DNA of 64,000 nucleotides from the NCBI RefSeq assembly GCF_001487105.1, contig NZ_LN913001.1, positions 893,353 to 957,352 on the forward strand. Reading direction: 5' to 3'. Under the pieces are notes generated by a model. The model saw only the letters and a program-made list of their open reading frames with translations. It did no database searches and had not been told where the DNA came from. Made by a program: the position numbers and the translations under genes. Source of the DNA: Mediterraneibacter massiliensis (GTDB lineage Bacteria; Bacillota; Clostridia; Lachnospirales; Lachnospiraceae). Of the stretch, positions 7,835 through 17,376 are shown in pieces. The number at the start of each line of letters is the position of its first letter. Position 1 is the stretch's first letter.

Positions 7835-8848
7835 TTATACGATTTTTCCGACAACCTGTGCGATTTGTTTGATTTGTTTGAGAAGGCTGTCATATTTGGC
7901 AGGTTTTAATGACTGTGCGCCGTCACAGAGCGCATTTTCAGGGTCATTATGTACTTCTATCATCAGACCGTCTGCCCCGGCTGCTACAGCAGCCTTTGCC
8001 ATCGGTTCTACAAGCCACCACTTTCCGCCGGCATGGCTTGGATCAATGACAACAGGCAGATGGGTTTTTTTGCGCAGGACGGGAATACTTTGCAGATCGA
8101 GCGTGTTTCTGGTAAATGTTTCAAAAGTACGGATGCCGCGTTCACACAAGATGACATTTTCGTTTCCAGATGCCATGATGTATTCCGCAGACATGATCCA
8201 TTCTTCATAAGTCGCATTTAATCCTCGCTTGAGGAGAATCGGGCGTTTTACCTGTCCCAGTTGTTTGAGAAGATCAAAATTCTGCATGTTTCTGGCGCCG
8301 ATCTGGATCAAATCCACCTTTTCGTTGAAAATATCCAGATATTCTGCGGACATTAATTCTGTGACAATGGGCAGTCCGGTCTCTTCTTTTACAGCGCAGA
8401 GAATTTCCAGCCCTTTGAGTCCGAGACCCTGGAAAGAATAGGGGCTTGTTCTGGGCTTAAAAGCGCCGCCCCTTAAGAGATTAGCGCCGGCAGCCTTGGC
8501 TTCTTTAGCAATGGAAAGTACTTGTTCAAAAGTTTCCACAGAGCAGGGCCCGGCGATCAGTCCCATATGTCCGCCACCTATTTTTACCCCGGATACGTCT
8601 ATGACGGAGTCTTCTGGATGAAAAGCGCGGTTGGCAAGTTTATAGGGTTCCTGCACATGCATGACTTTGTCTACGCAGGAATCGACCTCAAAGAGCCGTG
8701 AGTCGATCAAAGTGGTATCTCCGATACAGCCGATGATCGTCATCTCTGTACCGCGGACGATATGGGTATCCAGTCCTCTTTTTTTGATCTGGTGTTCTAC
8801 CCGGTTGATATTTTCTTCACTGGTGTGTGGTTTTAATACGATAATCAT
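7835..8848 (-). CDS. aroF: 3-deoxy-7-phosphoheptulonate synthase (AroF/AroA-beta type)
   Basis: A 337-residue DAHP synthase of the Bacillus/Thermotoga type, which condenses phosphoenolpyruvate and erythrose 4-phosphate in the first step of aromatic biosynthesis. Residues 1-70 form a small ferredoxin-like regulatory domain (IIVLKPH..., IIGCIGD). The catalytic barrel shows GLIAGPCSVET, LLRGGAFKPRTSPYSFQG and IDPSHAGG (metal/phosphate binding). The ATG at 8848 is chosen over an in-frame ATG 27 bp upstream because GGAGGG sits 8 bp ahead of it. It leads the aro operon behind its own promoter. Confidence 0.95.
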   Translation of the reverse strand: MIIVLKPHTSEENINRVEHQIKKRGLDTHIVRGTEMTIIGCIGDTTLIDSRLFEVDSCVDKVMHVQEPYKLANRAFHPEDSVIDVSGVKIGGGHMGLIAGPCSVETFEQVLSIAKEAKAAGANLLRGGAFKPRTSPYSFQGLGLKGLEILCAVKEETGLPIVTELMSAEYLDIFNEKVDLIQIGARNMQNFDLLKQLGQVKRPILLKRGLNATYEEWIMSAEYIMASGNENVILCERGIRTFETFTRNTLDLQSIPVLRKKTHLPVVIDPSHAGGKWWLVEPMAKAAVAAGADGLMIEVHNDPENALCDGAQSLKPAKYDSLLKQIKQIAQVVGKIV

Positions 8849-9006
8849 TGTTTGTTCCCTCCGGCTTTGTATCAAAATGCTATTTTATCGGGCGCAGACC
8901 GCCGGCTTATAAGGCTTAAGCCGCAACGCGTCCGAAAAGGTATGTGATTTAGTAGTTTAACTTCATGCTGTAAAATTTTATCTGTTTAAAGTGTGAAATC
9001 ATACAT

Positions 9007-9035
9007 ATCATAGATCAAATATGTTAAAATGTCAA
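9007..9035 (-). promoter_or_regulatory. Promoter of the aroF-aroB-aroE operon
   Basis: On the minus strand TTGACA (9035-9030) and TATGAT (9012-9007) are 17 bp apart. Transcription would start near 9000 and give a leader of about 150 nt. The leader contains a short CGGCTT...AAGCCG hairpin but no T-box or other riboswitch that I can recognise. Confidence 0.7.
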
Positions 9036-9120
9036 TGTTTTTCTGGTATTTTTATTGATAATCTGTTGTATGCGTGATACGCTTTAGAAAATGTCTAAAT
9101 TAAGAAACAGGAGCAGCAGA

Positions 9121-10188
9121 ATGGAAAATATAAAATTAAGCAGTGATAAAAAGAAAGTGATCATCTTGGATCAGACCCAACTGCCAAATCAAACGGAATA
9201 TTTGGAGATAGATACTTTAGAAGATATGTATGATGCGATATTTCATCTGAAGGTACGGGGAGCGCCGGCTATCGGTATCTTTGCGGCATACGGCATATAT
9301 TGCCTGAGTCAGAAAATAGTAGATCAAGAATACGATGCATTTTATGAAGCCTTTACTGGATATATGAAATATCTGGAAAGTTCTCGTCCTACTGCGGTGA
9401 ATCTGAGTTGGGCATTGGAAAGGATGAGGCGGGTCGTGACAGAAAACAGTCAATGCTCGACTGTGCAGATTGTAGAGCTGCTTGGAGAAGAAAGCAGGAA
9501 GATCCAGGCGGAAGATATAAAGATGTGCAGAACTATCGCCGGTTATGGTCTGACTTTGCTCGAAGAAGGGGACGGAATATTGACGCACTGCAATGCCGGT
9601 CCTCTGGCGACATCCCAATATGGAACAGCATTGGGACCCATTTTGCTGGGAAAAGAAAAAGGTATGCATTTCCGGGTGTTTGTAGATGAGACAAGACCCC
9701 TTCTGCAGGGAGCCAGACTGACGGCCTATGAACTGCAGCAGGCGGGCGTAGATACTACATTAATCTGCGATAATATGGCTTCCAGCGTGATGCAGAAAAA
9801 ATGGGTGCAGGCCTGTTTCGTAGGCTGTGACCGTATCGCGATGAATGGAGATACGGCCAATAAAATAGGGACAAGCGGGGTGGCGATTTTGGCAAAATAC
9901 TATGGGATTCCCTTTTATGTACTTGGACCTACTTCTACCATAGATATAGAATGTCGCTGCGGAGACGATATAGAGATCGAATTAAGAGACGAAGAGGAAA
10001 TAAAAAGGAAATATTATGAAAAACCAATGGCTCCGGAAAATGTAAAATGCTACAATCCCGCATTTGATGTTACCGATCACACGTTGATCACAGGAATCAT
10101 TACAGAATATGGTATTTGCAGAGCGCCATATGAAGAAAGTCTAAGAAAGATCATGGAGAAAAAAAGGAAAAGACAGAACACAACGTGA
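9121..10188 (+). CDS. mtnA: S-methyl-5-thioribose-1-phosphate isomerase
   Basis: A 355-residue aldose-ketose isomerase of the eIF2B-like family. It turns methylthioribose-1-phosphate into methylthioribulose-1-phosphate in methionine salvage. Visible motifs are [15 protein letters not shown] near residue 45, [15 protein letters not shown] with the catalytic Cys near residue 160, and [16 protein letters not shown] with the catalytic Asp near residue 240. The ATG at 9121 is chosen because CAGGAG lies 7 bp upstream; an ATG at 9091 has no ribosome binding site. No other mtn gene is adjacent, so the pathway's remaining steps must be encoded elsewhere or be incomplete. Confidence 0.93.
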   Translation: MENIKLSSDKKKVIILDQTQLPNQTEYLEIDTLEDMYDAIFHLKVRGAPAIGIFAAYGIYCLSQKIVDQEYDAFYEAFTGYMKYLESSRPTAVNLSWALERMRRVVTENSQCSTVQIVELLGEESRKIQAEDIKMCRTIAGYGLTLLEEGDGILTHCNAGPLATSQYGTALGPILLGKEKGMHFRVFVDETRPLLQGARLTAYELQQAGVDTTLICDNMASSVMQKKWVQACFVGCDRIAMNGDTANKIGTSGVAILAKYYGIPFYVLGPTSTIDIECRCGDDIEIELRDEEEIKRKYYEKPMAPENVKCYNPAFDVTDHTLITGIITEYGICRAPYEESLRKIMEKKRKRQNTT

Positions 10189-10583
10189 TTTTGCAAAAAG
10201 AATATAGGGGGATGGAGATACAGTTTGAAGATCATAAAACAAATTGGAATTATTTTTTTTGTCTGCTGACAGTTTCCCTGCTTCCTAAGTCGGTGACTAC
10301 ACCTATCGCAGTCAGTATTGCGCAGCCCCATGGCGGGATCGTTCCGGTAACGGTGATAGCGGTTATTTTTACGGGGATTTTGGGAAGCGTTTTGGCGCCC
10401 GTTTTTATGCGGGTATTTAAAGTTTCAGATCCGGTTGCCGCAGGAGTGGCTATTGGGACAAGCAGCCATGCGATAGGTACTGCGAAAGCAATTGAATTAG
10501 GAGAGGTGGAAGGCGCTATGAGTGGGCTTGCTATTGGTATCTGCGGGATCATCACGGTTTTGTTTTCTATATGGATCTTATAG
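10185..10583 (+). pseudogene. LrgB/CidB family, C-terminal remnant
   Basis: About 110 residues matching only the C-terminal half of LrgB: the SLLPKSVTTPIAVSIAQPHG signature, then helices ending GTSSHAIGTAKAIELGEVEG. Intact LrgB is about 230 residues and works with LrgA, which is absent here. The N-terminal membrane helices are missing, and the homology begins abruptly near 10265, just after a T-rich stretch, about 75 bp after the mtnA stop. This looks like a deletion remnant rather than a frameshift, because no N-terminal LrgB sequence is seen in the other frames upstream. It is probably not functional as an LrgB protein. Confidence 0.7.
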
Positions 10584-10612
10584 GATGTATTGGCGGATCA
10601 TGAAGGAGAAAC

Positions 10613-12199
10613 ATGAAGAAAAAGAAGGTTAGAAAAGATACAAATCATACATTAAGACGGGCACAGCATTTTCCGGTCATCCTGATCGCGGAAGGATTGC
10701 TTACAGGGGCAGTAGGCGGACTGATCGTCCTGTTGTACAGAATGGCGCTTGAGTATGCAGCACAAGGTCTTGATAAAGCCATTGAAATGGCAGGCAGAAC
10801 ACCGCTGTATATGGCAGGCTGGTTTGCCGTGCTGCTTGTGCTGGCAGTTCTTACAGGGCGTCTCATTAAGTGGGAGCCGATGATCTCCGGAAGTGGGATT
10901 CCCCAGGTAGAAGGGGAGATACAGGGGAAACTTACGCAGAATTGGAAGAAAGTACTGCCGGCAAAATTCATAGGGGGATTTTTGTGTTTATTGGGCGGAC
11001 TTTCTCTCGGACGTGAAGGACCTTCTATTCAGTTGGGCGCTATGGCAGGAAAGGGGATTTCAGATATTTTAGACAGGGGAAGGACAGAAGAAAAATATCT
11101 GATGACATGTGGAGCAAGCGCAGGACTTTCGGCGGCGTTTCATGCACCGCTGGCGGGTATGATGTTCGCATTGGAGGAGGTACATAAAGGGTTTACTGTT
11201 TCCATTCTGATTTCTGTTATGACAGCCTCTGTTACGGCAGATTATATGGTTTCTCATATTATTGGATTAGAGCCGGTGTTTACTTTTCAGCTGGAAAATG
11301 TCCTGCCGCAGAAGTATTACTGGTTGTTGTTATTGCTTGGAGTGATCTTAGGCGCGGCGGGAGTTTTTTATAACTGGGGCATGTTAAAAGCGCAGGAATT
11401 ATATAAAAAAGCTGCATGCCTGACAGCGACAGGAAGACTTGTGATCGCCTTTTTATCAGCAGGGCTGCTGGCAGTTGTTATGCCATCTGTGCTGGGGAGC
11501 GGACATGGTCTGATCGAAGATCTGACAGCAGGGAAAATCTTGCTTGGAACAGCCGTCTTGACACTGGTAATAAAATTTTTGTTTTCAGCGGTCAGTTTTG
11601 GTTCCGGCGCGCCCGGAGGGATTTTCTTTCCGCTCCTGATATTGGGGGCTTTTATCGGTGGTATTTTTGCCATGGCAGCGGAGTCTTTTTTGGGATTGGA
11701 CGTAGGTTATATGAATAATTTTGTTCTGCTGGCAATGGCGGGGTTCTTTACAGCAGTCGTGCGTGCGCCCCTCACTGGCATTATCCTGCTTTTTGAGATG
11801 TCGGGGTCCGTAAATCAGATGCTGTCTCTTGCGATTGTATCTGTCAGTGCATATATTGCGGCGACATTGCTGAAATCGCCGCCTATTTATGACAGTCTTC
11901 TGGAACGGATATTAGAGGGGCCAAATCAGGTACATGAGAGGGACAAGAAAGTAAACCAGCAGAAAGTGCTTTCCGATTTTGTCATTATGAGTGGTTCCTG
12001 TGTAGAAAAGAGGATGGTACGGGAGATAGAGTGGCCGGATAATTGTCTGCTCGTAGCGCTTTTAAGAGACGGAAAAGAGCGGATACCACGAGGCAAAACG
12101 ATCCTTTTGGCAGGAGATAAGATTACAGTGATGACAGATGAACGCTCGTCAGGATATGTACATGACAAAATGGAAAAGTTATGTTATACTTCAATTTAG
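10613..12199 (+). CDS. ClC-type chloride/proton antiporter with C-terminal TrkA-C domain
   Basis: A 528-residue ClC channel/antiporter. The chloride-selectivity loop GSGIP is at residues 93-97. GREGPS is at 133-138 with the gating Glu135. LEEV at 187-190 places a Glu at the position of the proton glutamate of E. coli ClC, which predicts Cl-/H+ exchange rather than a passive channel. GGIFFPLLILGAFIGG forms the second ion-pathway loop. Residues about 430-520 form a soluble TrkA-C/RCK-C-like domain likely to bind a ligand. The motifs are not those of fluoride-exporting ClC-F. GGAG upstream fixes the start. Confidence 0.92.
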   Translation: MKKKKVRKDTNHTLRRAQHFPVILIAEGLLTGAVGGLIVLLYRMALEYAAQGLDKAIEMAGRTPLYMAGWFAVLLVLAVLTGRLIKWEPMISGSGIPQVEGEIQGKLTQNWKKVLPAKFIGGFLCLLGGLSLGREGPSIQLGAMAGKGISDILDRGRTEEKYLMTCGASAGLSAAFHAPLAGMMFALEEVHKGFTVSILISVMTASVTADYMVSHIIGLEPVFTFQLENVLPQKYYWLLLLLGVILGAAGVFYNWGMLKAQELYKKAACLTATGRLVIAFLSAGLLAVVMPSVLGSGHGLIEDLTAGKILLGTAVLTLVIKFLFSAVSFGSGAPGGIFFPLLILGAFIGGIFAMAAESFLGLDVGYMNNFVLLAMAGFFTAVVRAPLTGIILLFEMSGSVNQMLSLAIVSVSAYIAATLLKSPPIYDSLLERILEGPNQVHERDKKVNQQKVLSDFVIMSGSCVEKRMVREIEWPDNCLLVALLRDGKERIPRGKTILLAGDKITVMTDERSSGYVHDKMEKLCYTSI

Positions 12200-12249
12200 G
12201 TAACAGCAGTGTGCCGCAGTGAGAAGATAGAATCAAAGGAGCCGGAAAA

Positions 12250-12945
12250 ATGAAAAGAGTATTGCTGAAATTAAGCGGGGAGGCGCTTGCCGGAGAGAAG
12301 AAGACCGGATTTGATGAGGAAACTTGTCTGGGTGTTGCCCGTCAGGTAAAAAAGCTTGTAGAGGAAGGGATCCAGGTCGCAGTCGTGACAGGAGGAGGAA
12401 ACTTCTGGAGAGGAAGGACAAGTGAGACGATCGATCGGACGAAAGCAGATCAGATCGGGATGCTTGCGACCGTTATGAATTGTATATATGTTTCTGATAT
12501 TTTCAGATTCGCGGGTATGAAGACAGAGGTGTTTACCCCATTTATCTGTGGAGCATTCACATCTGTATTTTCAAAAGACGCGGCACTGGAGGCCATGGAG
12601 AGCGGTAAGGTTATTTTCCTTGCGGGTGGAACAGGACATCCATATTTTTCCACAGATACAGCGGCAGTTCTGGGAGCGATCGTAATAGAGGCGGACACTA
12701 TGCTTCTGGCAAAAGCGATTGACGGAATCTATGATAGCGATCCGAAACTTAACCCGGAGGCGAAGAAATATACGGAGATTACCATTCAGGAGATGATCGA
12801 TAAGAAACTGATGGCGATCGATATGACTGCGTCTATTTTATGCATGGAAAATAAAATGTCCATGCTTGTGTTTGGGCTTGGTGAGGAAAACAGTATCGTA
12901 AATACAATAAATGGGAACTTTAATGGAACCAAGGTAACAGTATAG
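12250..12945 (+). CDS. pyrH: UMP kinase
   Basis: A 231-residue bacterial UMP kinase (amino acid kinase fold), making UDP from UMP and ATP. Visible are KLSGEAL (7-13) for the phosphate tail, VVTGGGNFWRG near residue 45, and the TGHPYFSTDTAAVLGA segment. It begins the classic pyrH-frr-uppS-cdsA-dxr-rseP order. GGAGCC upstream supports the ATG, and frr follows after 13 bp. Confidence 0.96.
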   Translation: MKRVLLKLSGEALAGEKKTGFDEETCLGVARQVKKLVEEGIQVAVVTGGGNFWRGRTSETIDRTKADQIGMLATVMNCIYVSDIFRFAGMKTEVFTPFICGAFTSVFSKDAALEAMESGKVIFLAGGTGHPYFSTDTAAVLGAIVIEADTMLLAKAIDGIYDSDPKLNPEAKKYTEITIQEMIDKKLMAIDMTASILCMENKMSMLVFGLGEENSIVNTINGNFNGTKVTV

Positions 12946-12958
12946 GAGGACTTGTGAA

Positions 12959-13510
12959 ATGAATGAAAAATTAAACGTGTATGATGAAAAGATGACAAAA
13001 AGTGTGAATAACTTAAACGGAGAACTGGCAACGATCCGTGCCGGACGTGCCAATCCGCATGTGCTGGATAAACTGAGCGTGGAATATTATGGAGCGCCGA
13101 CTCCGATCCAGCAGGTAGCCAACGTATCTGTTCCGGAGGCTCGGATGATTCAGATACAGCCTTGGGAAAAAAGTATGTTAAAAGAGATAGAGAAAGCGAT
13201 CTTGACTTCTGATATCGGTATCAATCCAACAAATGACGGATCCTGTATCCGTCTGGTATTTCCGGAACTGACAGAGGAACGAAGAAAAGAACTAGTAAAA
13301 GATGTGAAGAAAAAAGGAGAAGCGGCAAAGGTGGCTGTCCGTAATATCAGAAGAGATGGAAATGATGCCTTTAAGAAATTAAAAGGCAGTGAAGTTTCTG
13401 AGGATGAGATCAAGGATTTGGAAGACGAACTGCAGAAGCTGACAGACAAATATATTGCGAAGATCGATAAGGCAGTGGAGACAAAATCACAGGAAGTGCT
13501 TACTGTATAA
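12959..13510 (+). CDS. frr: Ribosome recycling factor
   Basis: A 183-residue protein with the conserved N-terminal segment ELATIRAGRANPHVLDKL, the central domain signature YGAPTPIQQVANVSVPEARM, and the C-terminal helix RIRRDGNDAFKKLKGS-like region (here NIRRDGNDAFKKLKGSEVSE). It splits post-termination ribosomes together with EF-G. The length is standard. AGGAGG 9 bp upstream fixes the ATG, and a terminator-like hairpin follows the gene. Confidence 0.97.
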   Translation: MNEKLNVYDEKMTKSVNNLNGELATIRAGRANPHVLDKLSVEYYGAPTPIQQVANVSVPEARMIQIQPWEKSMLKEIEKAILTSDIGINPTNDGSCIRLVFPELTEERRKELVKDVKKKGEAAKVAVRNIRRDGNDAFKKLKGSEVSEDEIKDLEDELQKLTDKYIAKIDKAVETKSQEVLTV

Positions 13511-13530
13511 CGATTATATATGGAAGAAGA

Positions 13531-13567
13531 GGGGCTTGAGTACAATCTACTTGCAGTCCCTTTTTTT
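13531..13567 (+). terminator. Terminator/attenuator between frr and uppS
   Basis: GGGGCT (13531-13536) pairs with AGTCCC (13555-13560) with an inner GAGTA/TACTT helix, and seven T residues follow (13561-13567). It would end or reduce pyrH-frr transcription before uppS. Confidence 0.6.
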
Positions 13568-13597
13568 ACGAATCATCCGATTTGGGAGGAAATGATC

Positions 13598-14314
13598 ATG
13601 AATGTACCACAACATGTGGCGATTATTTTAGATGGAAACGGCCGGTGGGCAAAGGCAAAGAAAATGCCGAGAAATTATGGACACGCTCAGGGAAGCAAGA
13701 ATGTGGAGAAGATCTGTGAGGAAGCGTGGCGCATGGGAATCAAATATCTGACGGTATACGCGTTTTCCACAGAAAATTGGAAACGTCCACAAAGTGAAGT
13801 AGACGCTTTGATGACGCTTTTGCGCAATTATATGAAAACATGTCTGAAAACCGCGGAAAAGAATGATATGAAGATCCGGGTGATCGGAGATATTGAACCG
13901 TTAGATGACGATATAAAGGGAAGAATACGTGAGCTGGAAGAGGCAAGTAAAAATAACGGCGGACTTAATTTTACGATCGCGCTCAATTATGGCAGTCGTG
14001 ACGAGATGACACGGGCAATCCAAAAACTGGCGAAGGACTGTGCAGAAGGTAAAATGGATCCGGAGAAGATTGATGAAAATCTGTATGAGTCGTATCTGGA
14101 TACACACGGTATTCCAGATCCGGATCTGCTGATACGTACAAGCGGAGAGCAGCGTCTGTCCAATTTTCTGTTGTGGCAGTTGGCTTATACAGAATTCTAT
14201 TTTACGGATATTCCCTGGCCGGATTTTACAAAACAGGAATTGGAAAAGGCAATTGAACAGTATAATAGCAGAGACAGGCGATTTGGGGGAATAAAGGAGG
14301 AACAGGATGTTTAA
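13598..14314 (+). CDS. uppS: Isoprenyl transferase (undecaprenyl diphosphate synthase)
   Basis: A 238-residue cis-prenyltransferase making the C55 lipid carrier for cell-wall synthesis. Residues 7-18 read VAIILDGNGRWA, with the catalytic Asp12 binding Mg2+. YAFSTENWKRP and the C-terminal LLIRTSGEQRLSNFLLWQ are both diagnostic. The ATG at 13598 is preferred to upstream starts because GGGAGG is 8 bp away and family members begin just before the catalytic Asp. Its last codons overlap cdsA by 8 bp. Confidence 0.95.
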   Translation: MNVPQHVAIILDGNGRWAKAKKMPRNYGHAQGSKNVEKICEEAWRMGIKYLTVYAFSTENWKRPQSEVDALMTLLRNYMKTCLKTAEKNDMKIRVIGDIEPLDDDIKGRIRELEEASKNNGGLNFTIALNYGSRDEMTRAIQKLAKDCAEGKMDPEKIDENLYESYLDTHGIPDPDLLIRTSGEQRLSNFLLWQLAYTEFYFTDIPWPDFTKQELEKAIEQYNSRDRRFGGIKEEQDV

Positions 14315-15119
14315 GACACGATTGTTAAGTGGAATACTATTGGTGATCATTGCGCTCATTACGGTGATTTCCGGAGGCGAGATCTTGTTCGGGGTCGTGC
14401 TGGCGATCAGTTTGATCGGCATGACGGAAATATACCGGGTATTTCAGATACAAAAAGAACCGCTGGGGCTATGTGGCTATGTGTTTGCAATCCTGTATTA
14501 TGCCGCATTGTATGTAAAGCCGCTTATGAAGGGACATGCGGCAGATGTATTTTTATTACTGTTCGTAGCATTGCTCATCTGTTTAATGGCAGTAATGGTA
14601 TTTACTTATCCGAAATATAGGACAGAACAGGTGATGGCGGCATTTTTTGGTGTGTTTTATCTCTCCGTTATGCTGTCCTTTATTTATCAGACTAGGATAC
14701 TGCCGGGCGGTGTATTCACCGTATGGCTTATTTTTATCTGCGCATGGGGGTGCGATACCTGTGCATATTGTGTTGGCATGCTGATCGGCAGACATAAGAT
14801 GGCACCTATCTTAAGTCCGAAAAAATCTGTAGAAGGCGGCGTTGGCGGTATAGTAGGAGCAGCACTCATTGGCGTAGTGTATGGACTTTTGGTCAATCGT
14901 TTCGGCGGCGCGGAGGTGAATGTTATCTCCTATGCTGTCATAGGAGCCGCAGGGGGGGCTGTCTCTCAGATCGGAGATTTAGCAGCCTCTGCGATCAAGA
15001 GAAAGCACAACATTAAAGATTATGGGAAACTGATACCGGGACATGGCGGTATTTTAGACCGGTTTGACAGTGTGATTTTTACGGCCCCGATCATTTATTG
15101 TCTGGCCGTCCTTTTGTAG
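14307..15119 (+). CDS. cdsA: Phosphatidate cytidylyltransferase
   Basis: A 270-residue integral membrane enzyme producing CDP-diacylglycerol from phosphatidic acid and CTP. It is strongly hydrophobic, with about seven to eight helices. The C-terminal signature SQIGDLAASAIKRKHNIKDYG with GHGGILDRFDS is diagnostic of CdsA. The start lies inside the end of uppS with AAGGAGG ahead of it, so the two genes are coupled. Confidence 0.95.
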   Translation: MFKTRLLSGILLVIIALITVISGGEILFGVVLAISLIGMTEIYRVFQIQKEPLGLCGYVFAILYYAALYVKPLMKGHAADVFLLLFVALLICLMAVMVFTYPKYRTEQVMAAFFGVFYLSVMLSFIYQTRILPGGVFTVWLIFICAWGCDTCAYCVGMLIGRHKMAPILSPKKSVEGGVGGIVGAALIGVVYGLLVNRFGGAEVNVISYAVIGAAGGAVSQIGDLAASAIKRKHNIKDYGKLIPGHGGILDRFDSVIFTAPIIYCLAVLL

Positions 15120-15132
15120 GAGGTATAAACAG

Positions 15133-16275
15133 ATGAAGAAAATAGCAGTTTTAGGTTCTACAGGTTCCATTGGAACACAGACACTGGAAGTGGCGGAATA
15201 TAATGGAGACATTGAGGTGTGCGCACTGGCAGCAGGTTCCAATATTTCCCTGTTGGAAAAACAGATACGGACGTTTCGTCCTAAGCTGGCTGCCGTATGG
15301 AATGAAAAGAAGGCGAAAGAACTAAAAGAGAAAGTTAAAGATCTGGATGTGCGTATTGTATCCGGAATGGATGGACTGCTGGAAACAGCGGCGATGCCGG
15401 ATACAGAGATCCTGGTGACGGCGATTGTAGGCATGATTGGAATTCTGCCTACGATAGAAGCAATCAAAGCAGGAAAGGACATTGCGCTGGCAAATAAGGA
15501 GACCTTGGTGACGGCAGGGCATATTATCATGCCGCTTGCCAGAGAACACGGTGTATCTATTCTTCCGGTAGACAGTGAGCACAGTGCTATTTTCCAGTCT
15601 TTGCAGGGAAATCGTAAAAAAGAATTGGAGAAGATCTTGCTGACAGCTTCGGGAGGACCGTTTAGAGGAAAAAAGAGAGAAGAACTTGTGGATATACAGG
15701 TAGAAGACGCTTTGAAGCATCCGAACTGGGAAATGGGAAGAAAGATCACGATCGACTCATCTACTATGGTAAATAAAGGATTGGAAGTGATAGAGGCAAA
15801 ATGGCTGTTTGACGTACAGGTGGAGAAAATACAAGTCGTTGTGCAGCCGCAAAGTATTATTCACTCGATGGTAGAGTATACAGACGGGGCAGTGATCGCT
15901 CAGCTGGGAACGCCGGATATGAAGCTTCCTATCCAGTATGCTTTGTATTATCCTGAGAGAAGATACCTTCCAGGAGACAGGCTGGATTTCAAAACACTGG
16001 CACAGATCACATTTGAAGAACCGGATATGGAAACGTTCTATGGATTGAAACTTGCTTATGAAGCGGGGAGAAAGGGCGGCTCCCTTCCTACTGTGTTTAA
16101 TGCGGCGAATGAGAAGGCTGTCGCGCTGTTTTTAGAACGTAAGATCCAGTATCTTCAGATACCAGAGATCATCGCGGCGTGCATGGAACAGCATAAAAAT
16201 ATAGAGTCACCGACAGTAGAAGAAATACTAAATACGGAAAAAGAAACATATGAATTTATTAAAAATAGGTGGTAG
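15133..16275 (+). CDS. dxr: 1-deoxy-D-xylulose 5-phosphate reductoisomerase
   Basis: A 380-residue enzyme forming 2-C-methyl-D-erythritol 4-phosphate, the second step of the MEP isoprenoid pathway. The NADPH loop GSTGSIGTQT is at residues 8-17. The metal and substrate sites lie in PVDSEHSAIFQ, TASGGPFRG and HPNWEMGRKITIDSSTMVNK (quoted in part; residues about 135-215). The length is typical. AGGAGG upstream fixes the start. It supplies precursors for the UppS reaction encoded two genes upstream. Confidence 0.96.
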   Translation: MKKIAVLGSTGSIGTQTLEVAEYNGDIEVCALAAGSNISLLEKQIRTFRPKLAAVWNEKKAKELKEKVKDLDVRIVSGMDGLLETAAMPDTEILVTAIVGMIGILPTIEAIKAGKDIALANKETLVTAGHIIMPLAREHGVSILPVDSEHSAIFQSLQGNRKKELEKILLTASGGPFRGKKREELVDIQVEDALKHPNWEMGRKITIDSSTMVNKGLEVIEAKWLFDVQVEKIQVVVQPQSIIHSMVEYTDGAVIAQLGTPDMKLPIQYALYYPERRYLPGDRLDFKTLAQITFEEPDMETFYGLKLAYEAGRKGGSLPTVFNAANEKAVALFLERKIQYLQIPEIIAACMEQHKNIESPTVEEILNTEKETYEFIKNRW

Positions 16276-16278
16276 TTT

Positions 16279-17316
16279 ATGGGAATTATTATAGCAATAC
16301 TCTTGTTCAGCGGGATCATCATTATCCATGAACTGGGACATTTTCTGCTTGCAAAGGCAAATAAGATCCGTGTAGATGAATTTTCGTTGGGACTGGGACC
16401 GACCTTATTTGGCAAGGAATTTCATGGCACTAAATTTTCTTTGAAGCTGCTTCCGTTTGGCGGCGCCTGCATGATGGGGGAAGATGATGTGGATGATCTG
16501 TCAGAAGGCAGTTTTAACAGTAAATCCGTCTGGGCGCGTATGTCCGTTATTGTCGCAGGACCGGTATTCAATCTGATCTTGGCATGGATCCTGTGTACGA
16601 TCGTGGTGGCATGGGTGGGATATATGCCGCCTGTTGTGGACTCTGTAGAACCTGGATATGCCGCTTATGAAGCGGGAATACAGCAGGGGGATGTCATCAA
16701 GGAGATCAATGGAAAGAATATTCATCTCTGGAATGAGATCAGTCTCTACAATATGACACATGCACAGGAGGAAGAAGCAGAAATCGTCTATGAAAGAGAT
16801 GGAAAAGAATATACAGTGACTTTAGAACTTCGCCAGCTTGCGGAAGATATGTATAAGAAGTTAGGCGTGACGAACAGCGGCGAATCTGTGCGTCCAGGTT
16901 TTTTTGGTGCCGTGCAGTATGGGGCGTATACGGTAAAGTACTGGGTGGATTATACAGTGGACTGTCTTCGAATGCTTGTCACAGGACAGGTAGGTATGCG
17001 TGAACTTTCTGGTCCTGTTGGGATTGTAGATTTTGTGGATACTACGTATCAGCAGTCCGTGGATGCAGGTTTGAAAATAGTCATATTGAATCTGATGAAT
17101 ATCGGGATTTTAGTGACTGCAAATTTAGGCATCATGAATCTCCTTCCTATTCCGGCCTTGGACGGTGGAAGGCTTGTATTTCTGATCGTGGAGGCGATAC
17201 GGGGAAAAAGAGTACCGCCGGACAAAGAGGGAATGGTGCATTTTGCCGGTTTTGCTCTTTTGATGCTATTAATGGTGTTTGTGATGTTCAATGATATAAG
17301 AAATCTTTTTATTTAA
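16279..17316 (+). CDS. rseP: RIP metalloprotease RseP (site-2 protease family)
   Basis: A 345-residue membrane metalloprotease. The HELGH zinc motif is at residues 17-21 in the first helix. A PDZ domain covers about residues 110-180 (VEPGYAAYEAGIQQGDVIKE). The second active-site motif LLPIPALDGGR near residue 290 supplies the third zinc ligand. It cleaves membrane-embedded anti-sigma factors or signal peptide remnants. It is the last gene of the conserved pyrH cluster, and the next gene, sleC, is interrupted by the prophage. Confidence 0.94.
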   Translation: MGIIIAILLFSGIIIIHELGHFLLAKANKIRVDEFSLGLGPTLFGKEFHGTKFSLKLLPFGGACMMGEDDVDDLSEGSFNSKSVWARMSVIVAGPVFNLILAWILCTIVVAWVGYMPPVVDSVEPGYAAYEAGIQQGDVIKEINGKNIHLWNEISLYNMTHAQEEEAEIVYERDGKEYTVTLELRQLAEDMYKKLGVTNSGESVRPGFFGAVQYGAYTVKYWVDYTVDCLRMLVTGQVGMRELSGPVGIVDFVDTTYQQSVDAGLKIVILNLMNIGILVTANLGIMNLLPIPALDGGRLVFLIVEAIRGKRVPPDKEGMVHFAGFALLMLLMVFVMFNDIRNLFI

Positions 17317-17376
17317 AATAGAGTTTTTAGTTCCGAAAGCAGACAGCGCCGCATATAGTTAGGAGAGAGCCTTGTT

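Noticed and set aside
8863..9000. A T-box or tryptophan-type riboswitch in the aroF leader
   Set aside because: No T-box sequence, specifier loop or antiterminator could be found; only a short CGGCTT/AAGCCG stem is present.
17317..17376. A sigma-K or sigma-E promoter directly upstream of sleC
   Set aside because: CATATAGTTA resembles a sigma-K -10 box, but the spacing within it is one base too long and no -35 partner sits at the right distance. I could not support it.
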